From DASRJG01 sp032124015 (GTDB taxonomy: Bacteria > Acidobacteriota > Polarisedimenticolia > Polarisedimenticolales > DASRJG01), in the NCBI GenBank assembly GCA_032124015.1, contig JAQBEH010000030.1:1-28713 (forward strand): 28,713 bases of DNA. Direction: 5' to 3'. Below, one piece after another: positions 23,150 through 28,713 of this stretch. The number at the start of each line of letters is the position of its first letter. Position 1 is the stretch's first letter. A program made the position numbers and the translations under genes. The notes under the pieces are model-generated. The model was given only the letters and a program-made list of their open reading frames with translations, had not been told where the DNA came from and did not search any database.

Positions 23150-25864
23150 ATGGCGTTGGCAACCGGCTCTACACTCGGTCCGTACGAGATCACCGCAAAG
23201 CTCGGCGAAGGAGGGATGGGGGAGGTCTATCGCGCGCGCGATGCCCGTCTCAATCGGGACGTCGCCATCAAGGTCTTGCCGGAACTCTTCGCCGCCGACG
23301 CCGAGCGCCTCGCACGCTTTACGCGTGAAGCGCAGACGTTGGCGTCGCTCAATCACCCCAACATCGCGCACCTCCACGGACTGGAAGAACAAGGAGGCGT
23401 CCGCGCGCTCGTGATGGAGCTGGTCGAGGGCGAGGATCTGTCGGCGCTGATCAAGCAGGGGCCGATGCCGGTCGCCGAGGCGCTTCCGATCGCCAAGCAG
23501 ATCGCCGAGGCGCTCGAGGCGGCGCACGAGCTGGGCATCGTGCATCGAGATCTCAAGCCCGCGAACATCAAGGTGCGCGCCGACGGCACGGTGAAGGTGC
23601 TCGACTTCGGACTCGCGAAGGCGATGGACCCGAGCCTCACGTCCGGAGTCGACTCCGCGAAGTCGCCGACGTTGACCGCGCGCGCGACGCAACTGGGCAT
23701 GATCATCGGCACCGCGGCGTACATGGCCCCCGAGCAGGCGCGCGGCAGGCCGGTCGACAAGAGGGCGGACGTGTGGGCGTTCGGTGTCGTCCTCTACGAA
23801 GTGCTCACCGGCGAGCGCGCCTTTCAGGGGGAAGACGTCTCGGATGTTTTGGCCGCGGTGTTGCGGCAGGATCTCGATTGGTCAAAGCTCCCGGCCGCGA
23901 CGCCGCCGCGCGTCCGCGAGTTGCTGCGACGGTGCCTGGAGCGGGACGTCAAACTGCGGCTGCAGGCGATCGGCGAAGCGCGCGTCGCACTCGAGCGTCC
24001 CGACGAGTTCAGCGGGATCTCGGGCGCGGTCCAAGGCTACGGCGCGGCGTCGCTCGAAAAGCGCGCGCCCCGCCGCTCCTGGCCCTGGGCGATCGCTGCC
24101 GTGGCGTTTGTCGGCTGGGTTGCCACGGCCATAGTCCTTAGCCAGCGCGCGCCGGGCGGTTCGAGCACACTCCGGACCTCGCTCGCGCTGCCGGACGGCC
24201 TCGGCATCCCCACCCTCTACTACTACGGTACCGGCACGCTCACGACGCTGGCCGTTTCGCCCCTCGCCGACCAGGTCGCGTACGTCGGTGTCGAGGGCGG
24301 GGAAGGCGCGCTCTACGTTCGGCGTTTCGATAGTTTCGACGCGGTGCGCCTCACGAAGACCGAGACCGCGTTCGCGCCGTTCTTCTCGCCGGACGGCAAG
24401 CGGCTCGCCTTCTTCGCGCGCGGGCGCCTGTGGCGCATCGACTTGCCGGGCGGCGTCCCCGTCGACCTCGGTCCCGCGTCCTTGAACTCTGTCGGGGGGA
24501 GTTGGGGCGACGACGGCCAGATCGTCTACACGCCGAACTACTCGGACGGCCTTTGGACGATCCCGGCCGCGGGCGGCGAGGTCCGCGCGCTGACGAAGGT
24601 CGATCGCGCCGCGGGCGAGGTGAGCCATCGATGGCCCTCGGCCCTCCCGGGCGGTGCCGGTGTGCTGTTCACGATTAAGATGGCGACCAACGAGGCGCTG
24701 GACGACGCGCTCATCGCCATCGCGGATCCCGCAACCGGCGAGCATCACGTCCTCGTGGAAGGCGGCACGATGCCGCGTTACCTCGACAACGGCCATCTCG
24801 TCTTCGCGCGAGCCGGGAAGCTCTATGCGGTGGCGTTCGACCTGCGATCGCGCGCAATTCGCGGCGCTCCCATTCCCGTGCTCGACGGTGTCGTCACCGC
24901 GCCGATGACGGGTGCCGCCTGGTACGACGTCACGCGGAAGGGTCTTTTGGTCTACGTCCCCGGCGGGAAGATCATCGAGACAGGTCGCTTCTCGTGGGAA
25001 GGCCCCGGCCGCACCACCGAGGGCTTGGATCGCCTGGATGCCGCAGTCTTCGGCGCCGGGATTCGATTCTCGCGCGACTTCAAGCGGATGGTGATGCAAA
25101 TCGGTGGTGCCAACGACAAGCTCTGGCTGATCGACTTGGAGCAGATGAACGCGACGCGATTGACTTCGGGCGGCGGCAACGATGCCGGCGGGGTCGTGTC
25201 GCCGGATGGGCGCTGGCTGTTGTTCACGTCCGATCGCGAAGGCGGGGATTATCGGTTCTACCGTATGCCGCTTGCCGGCGGCGCGGCGCCCACGTCGCTT
25301 TTAGAGGGCACGGGAACGCTGCATTCGATCGCCTATCCTTCGCGCATGATCGGCTTCAGTTTGGTTTCGGCGAACGATGGGCTCGATGCGTACACGATGG
25401 CGGTGGCGGATGACGGTACGCCCGCGGGCAAGCCGATACTCGTGGCCGGTGGGACCGGCGACCAGGCCTCACCCACGGTCTCCGCGGACGGCACGCTCGT
25501 GGCGTATCAGTCGGCCGAGTCGGGCCGCGACGAGGTGTACGTCTCGCGTCTGGGCGACCCAGGAAGCCGGCGCCGGGTGACCAACGACGGCGGTGCGATT
25601 CCGCTCTGGAACCGTGACGGCACGCGGCTCTTCTACATGAGCGGCAATCGGGTCTTTTCCGCCACGCTGCGATCGGCCTCGGAACTGCGCTTCGACGCGC
25701 CGCAACCGGTGTCCGGGCCAGCCATTCCCAGCGAGATCGTCGGCTTCGACGCCGCGCCCGATGGAACCTCGGTACTCGTCGGAAGGGAGGCCGATCCCCA
25801 GATGCTGCGCCACGACATAAGGCTTTGGCCCGACTGGGGAAAATCCCTGCCGTCGGCCCAGTGA
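23150..25864 (+). CDS. Ser/Thr protein kinase with C-terminal PD40/TolB-like propeller
   Basis: This 904-residue membrane kinase is built like the one at 11075-13756. I chose ATG 23150 because the product then begins MALATGSTLGPYEI, in register with the other kinase; the open frame back to 23012 would overlap the sthA start. Kinase motifs: GEGGMGEVYR (19-28), Lys41, Glu60, HRDLKPAN (132-139), DFG (152-154) and YMAPEQARG. One transmembrane helix lies at about 310-331 (WPWAIAAVAFVGWVATAIV). The large C-terminal region has repeats such as FFSPDGKRLAFF, VVSPDGRWLLFTS and TVSADGTLVAYQS, typical of PD40 propellers, and is presumably outside the membrane. It is probably followed in one transcript by the DUF1801-like gene. 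Target unknown. Confidence 0.93.
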   Translation: MALATGSTLGPYEITAKLGEGGMGEVYRARDARLNRDVAIKVLPELFAADAERLARFTREAQTLASLNHPNIAHLHGLEEQGGVRALVMELVEGEDLSALIKQGPMPVAEALPIAKQIAEALEAAHELGIVHRDLKPANIKVRADGTVKVLDFGLAKAMDPSLTSGVDSAKSPTLTARATQLGMIIGTAAYMAPEQARGRPVDKRADVWAFGVVLYEVLTGERAFQGEDVSDVLAAVLRQDLDWSKLPAATPPRVRELLRRCLERDVKLRLQAIGEARVALERPDEFSGISGAVQGYGAASLEKRAPRRSWPWAIAAVAFVGWVATAIVLSQRAPGGSSTLRTSLALPDGLGIPTLYYYGTGTLTTLAVSPLADQVAYVGVEGGEGALYVRRFDSFDAVRLTKTETAFAPFFSPDGKRLAFFARGRLWRIDLPGGVPVDLGPASLNSVGGSWGDDGQIVYTPNYSDGLWTIPAAGGEVRALTKVDRAAGEVSHRWPSALPGGAGVLFTIKMATNEALDDALIAIADPATGEHHVLVEGGTMPRYLDNGHLVFARAGKLYAVAFDLRSRAIRGAPIPVLDGVVTAPMTGAAWYDVTRKGLLVYVPGGKIIETGRFSWEGPGRTTEGLDRLDAAVFGAGIRFSRDFKRMVMQIGGANDKLWLIDLEQMNATRLTSGGGNDAGGVVSPDGRWLLFTSDREGGDYRFYRMPLAGGAAPTSLLEGTGTLHSIAYPSRMIGFSLVSANDGLDAYTMAVADDGTPAGKPILVAGGTGDQASPTVSADGTLVAYQSAESGRDEVYVSRLGDPGSRRRVTNDGGAIPLWNRDGTRLFYMSGNRVFSATLRSASELRFDAPQPVSGPAIPSEIVGFDAAPDGTSVLVGREADPQMLRHDIRLWPDWGKSLPSAQ

Positions 25865-25874
25865 CAGGTGCGAC

Positions 25875-26297
25875 ATGGCCACCACAACCAAGACGAATGA
25901 CGCCTCGCTGGAACTCGTGTTCGAGAAGCTGCACCAACTCCTGCTGAAGCGGGTCCCGCCGTTCAAGCCCGGTGGGGATGAGCGAGGGATGTTTCGGGGC
26001 AAGAAGAACTTCCATCTCGTCGTGCCCAAGGCGGTGACCATCCCCGGCGCGTACGGCGGTAAGCCGACCGAGTTGTGTATGGCCAGCCTCGTCATGCAGA
26101 AGGGCTACGTCGGGTTCTACTTCATGCCCATCTACATGAACCCCGCGCTCGAGAAGAAACTCGCACCGGGGCTTCTGAAGCTGCTGAAAGGCAAGACCTG
26201 CTTCCATATCAAGAGCCTTGACGGTATCCTGCTCGATGACATCGATGAGGCGCTGACGCTGGGCGCGAAAGCATTTAAGGACCGCGACTGGGCGTGA
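25875..26297 (+). CDS. DUF1801-like small protein
   Basis: This 140-residue cytoplasmic protein lies 10 nt after the kinase stop. It contains KKNFHLVVPKAVTIPG, then MQKGYVGFYFMPIYMNP, LLKLLKGKTCFHIKSLDG and a helical end finishing KDRDWA. The KGYVGFYFMPIY...GKTCFHIK pattern resembles DUF1801 (YdhG/iron-chaperone-like) proteins; the assignment is by eye. No catalytic motif was seen. The arylsulfatase start lies 18 nt downstream, so the three genes may share a transcript, but a functional link is not evident. Confidence 0.7.
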   Translation: MATTTKTNDASLELVFEKLHQLLLKRVPPFKPGGDERGMFRGKKNFHLVVPKAVTIPGAYGGKPTELCMASLVMQKGYVGFYFMPIYMNPALEKKLAPGLLKLLKGKTCFHIKSLDGILLDDIDEALTLGAKAFKDRDWA

Positions 26298-26315
26298 GCC
26301 CTGATGGAGAAAACC

Positions 26316-28713
26316 ATGAAGATCATGTCCAAGCACAACCTCGCCACGGGTCTGAGCCTGGCGTTGAGCGCGACGTTTGCGCTTTCAGCCTCGGCCCAAG
26401 ACGTCCTACCGCGACCCGAGCAACCATTCGGTGGCCGCATCGGACTCACGGCCCAGGATTCCGTCAAGGACTTTCCGAAAGCGGTCGAGGCCCCAAAGGG
26501 TGCGCCCAACGTCCTCATCATCCTGACCGATGACGTGGGCTTCGGCGCCTCGAGCACGTTCGGCGGTCCCATTCCGACGCCGACGATGGACCGGCTGGCG
26601 AAAGCCGGGCTGCGCTACACGCAGTTTCATACGACCGCGCTCTGCTCGCCCACTCGGGCGGCATTGCTCTCGGGACGCAATCACCATTCGAATGCGACCG
26701 GCGTGATCATGGAGGCCGGCACCGGATTCCCCGGCTACAACACGCTCATGCCGAAAAGCAGCGGCACGTTCGCCGAGGTGCTGAAGCAGAACGGGTACAG
26801 CACCGCGTGGTACGGCAAGAACCACAACGTCCCCGACTGGCACGGGAGCCAAGCCGGGCCGTTCGATCTGTGGCCGACGGGACTGGGCTTCGAGTATTTC
26901 TACGGATTCATCGGCGGCGACACGAGCCAGTGGAATCCCGCCATCATCGAGGGGATCAAGCCGATCGAGCCGCCTCACGATGCGAAGAATTACTTCTTCG
27001 ACAACGACATGGCCGATCATTGCATCGAGCGTATCCGGATGTTGCACTCGGTGGCCCCGGACAAGCCCTGGCTGCAGTACTACGCCACCGGGACGGCTCA
27101 CGCGCCCCATCACGCGCCCAAAGAGTGGATCGCGAAGTTCAAGGGGAAATTCGATCAGGGCTGGGACGTGGTCCGCGAGGAAACCCTCGCCCGTCAGAAG
27201 AAGCTCGGGGTCGTCCCCGCTGGGACCCAGCTCACCGTGCGCTCCGAAGGCATCCCCGCGTGGGACTCGCTCGACGCCGACCACAAGAAGGTCGCCGCCC
27301 ACATGATGGAGGTCTACGCGGCGGCGCTGTCGCACGCCGACTACGAAATGGGCCGCATCATCGACGCGATCGACCAACTCGGCGAACTGGACAACACGCT
27401 GGTCATCTACATCCAGGGGGATAACGGCGCCAGCGCCGAGGGCGGCCCGAACGGGCTTCTCAACGAAATGACGTTCTTCAACGCCATCCCCGAAGACTTC
27501 AAGGAAGTCGTGCGCCGCATGGACGAGCTCGGCGGGCCGAACACGTTCAATCACTATCCGATCGGCTGGGCGCACGCGATGGATACGCCGTTCCAGTGGA
27601 CGAAGCAGATCGCCTCGCACTTCGGCGGCACGCGCAACGGCTTGGTGATCTCCTGGCCCGCTCGCATCAAGGACGTCGGGGGCATTCGCACCCAGTTCCA
27701 CCACGTCATCGACATCTATCCGACGATTCTCGAGGCCGTGGGTGTGCCCTCACCGTCCGTGCTCAACGGCGTGCCTCAGAAACCGGTCGAAGGCGTGAGC
27801 ATGGCGTATTCCTTCGACGACGCCAAAGCTCCTTCACGCCGCCGGACGCAGTACTTCGAGATGCTCGGCAATCGCGCGATCTACAGCGACGGCTGGGTCA
27901 CCGCCACGACGCCGCCCTCGCCGCCGTGGGCGTCGGTCACCGGCACGGTCAAGGTGCTCGATTACAAGTGGGAGCTCTACCGAGTCACCGACGACTTCAG
28001 CGAGGCCAACAACCTCGTCGACAAGGAACCGGTCAAGCTCCGCGAATTGCAGGACCTGTTCTGGGTCGAGGCGGCCAAGTACAACGTGCTGCCTCTCGAC
28101 AACAGCAAGGTCGAGCGCCTCGACACCGCCAATCGGCCCAGCCTCACGCGGGGTCGCTCGGTCTTCGGCTACTACCCGGGCCAGGTGCGCATCCCGGAGG
28201 GCGCCGCGCCCGACGTCAAGAACAAGTCCTTTCAGATCGTCGCCAGCGTGGAGGTTCCCAAGGGCGGCGCCAACGGCATGCTGATCACACAGGGCGGGCG
28301 ATTTGCCGGCTGGGGGCTGTACGTGCTCGGCGGCAAGCCCGTCTTTTGTTACAACCTCGCCGGCGTTGAGCGATACACCGTCGTCGGCAAGGACAAGCTC
28401 ACTCCCGGCAAACACACCGTCGCCCTGGACTTCAAGCCCGAAGGCCCCGGTCTCGGCAAGGGCGGAACGGCGACGATCACGGTGGATGACAAGCCGTCCG
28501 GCGAAGGGAAGATCGGCCGAACGCTCCCGTTCCGCATGTCGCTCGACGAAACACTCGATTGCGGTGAGGACACCGGCACGCCCGTCAGCGAGGAGTACAA
28601 GGTGCCATTCAAGTTCACCGGGACGATCGACAAGGTCGTCATCAAGCTCGGCGAGTCGAAACTCACACCCCAAGAGCAACGGGAGTACGACGAAATCCGC
28701 GGCCGGGGGGTCA
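26316..28713 (+). CDS. Arylsulfatase, exported, 3' end outside window
   Basis: This periplasmic or secreted type I sulfatase hydrolyses sulfate esters using formylglycine. I chose ATG 26316 because GGAG lies at 26306-26309; an ATG at 26304 overlaps that site. The signal peptide runs to about residue 27 (ALSASAQ). The metal-binding start is ILTDDVGFG (D72, D73). The active-site Cys110 in LCSPTRAALLSGRNHH is the CxPxR motif that is modified to formylglycine. Further motifs are YGKNHNVPDWHG, the TGTAHAPHH region and QGDNGASAEGG (D369, N370). A beta-rich C-terminal extension (QIVASVEVPKGGANGML, TATITVDD) follows, as in long AslA/AtsA-like arylsulfatases. 799 codons are visible with no stop before the window ends, near the expected C-terminus. 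No sulfatase-modifying enzyme gene is in the window. Substrate unknown. Confidence 0.93.
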   Translation, partial: MKIMSKHNLATGLSLALSATFALSASAQDVLPRPEQPFGGRIGLTAQDSVKDFPKAVEAPKGAPNVLIILTDDVGFGASSTFGGPIPTPTMDRLAKAGLRYTQFHTTALCSPTRAALLSGRNHHSNATGVIMEAGTGFPGYNTLMPKSSGTFAEVLKQNGYSTAWYGKNHNVPDWHGSQAGPFDLWPTGLGFEYFYGFIGGDTSQWNPAIIEGIKPIEPPHDAKNYFFDNDMADHCIERIRMLHSVAPDKPWLQYYATGTAHAPHHAPKEWIAKFKGKFDQGWDVVREETLARQKKLGVVPAGTQLTVRSEGIPAWDSLDADHKKVAAHMMEVYAAALSHADYEMGRIIDAIDQLGELDNTLVIYIQGDNGASAEGGPNGLLNEMTFFNAIPEDFKEVVRRMDELGGPNTFNHYPIGWAHAMDTPFQWTKQIASHFGGTRNGLVISWPARIKDVGGIRTQFHHVIDIYPTILEAVGVPSPSVLNGVPQKPVEGVSMAYSFDDAKAPSRRRTQYFEMLGNRAIYSDGWVTATTPPSPPWASVTGTVKVLDYKWELYRVTDDFSEANNLVDKEPVKLRELQDLFWVEAAKYNVLPLDNSKVERLDTANRPSLTRGRSVFGYYPGQVRIPEGAAPDVKNKSFQIVASVEVPKGGANGMLITQGGRFAGWGLYVLGGKPVFCYNLAGVERYTVVGKDKLTPGKHTVALDFKPEGPGLGKGGTATITVDDKPSGEGKIGRTLPFRMSLDETLDCGEDTGTPVSEEYKVPFKFTGTIDKVVIKLGESKLTPQEQREYDEIRGRGV

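Overview
This is a high-GC window with long overlapping open frames on both strands. It looks like chromosomal DNA from an Acidobacteriota or Myxococcota/deltaproteobacterial-type organism. The clues are two Hanks-type kinases fused to PD40/TolB-like beta-propellers, a secreted DUF4215 (Myxococcus-type) cysteine-rich protein, a dual-permease RND pump and an arylsulfatase. The taxonomic call is inference; no rRNA, tRNA or CRISPR was seen.

Layout. Positions 1-737: the 3' end of a small conserved gene and a four-helix membrane protein. 799-3620: a lipoprotein amidohydrolase lacking several canonical metal ligands, convergent with a secreted DUF2891 protein. 3716-11086: a tightly coupled RND efflux operon (adaptor plus two permeases) with no outer-membrane channel gene. 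11075-13756 (minus): a kinase with a propeller. 13757-14713: a decayed stretch where two truncated gene remnants meet, one being a DUF2064 transferase with internal deletions. 14714-15436: the secreted cysteine-rich protein. 15699-19738: a DDE (rve-type) transposase remnant split by a serine-recombinase element. 19739-23021 (minus): prfC and sthA. 23150-26297: a second kinase-propeller and a DUF1801-like protein. 26316 to the window end: an arylsulfatase running off the edge.

The main find is the element at 15951-19328. It carries an HTH gene, a small ORF, a large serine recombinase and a DUF5372-like frame. Its ends can be set to the base: removing 3380 bp with one copy of a shared TT core rejoins the transposase reading frame just before its catalytic Glu. 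The two element ends form an imperfect inverted repeat around that TT. Joining the ends into a circle also creates a complete 102-codon DUF5372 gene. Its Shine-Dalgarno, GTG start and first five codons lie at the right end, overlapping the recombinase stop, and its body lies at the left end, where it has no usable start. The DUF5372 product should therefore be made from the excised circle (or tandem copies) and not from the integrated copy, which makes it a candidate state-dependent gene switch. An A8 run at the end of the HTH gene may fuse HTH and small ORF by -1 slippage. All of this was read from the sequence; the biological role is inference.
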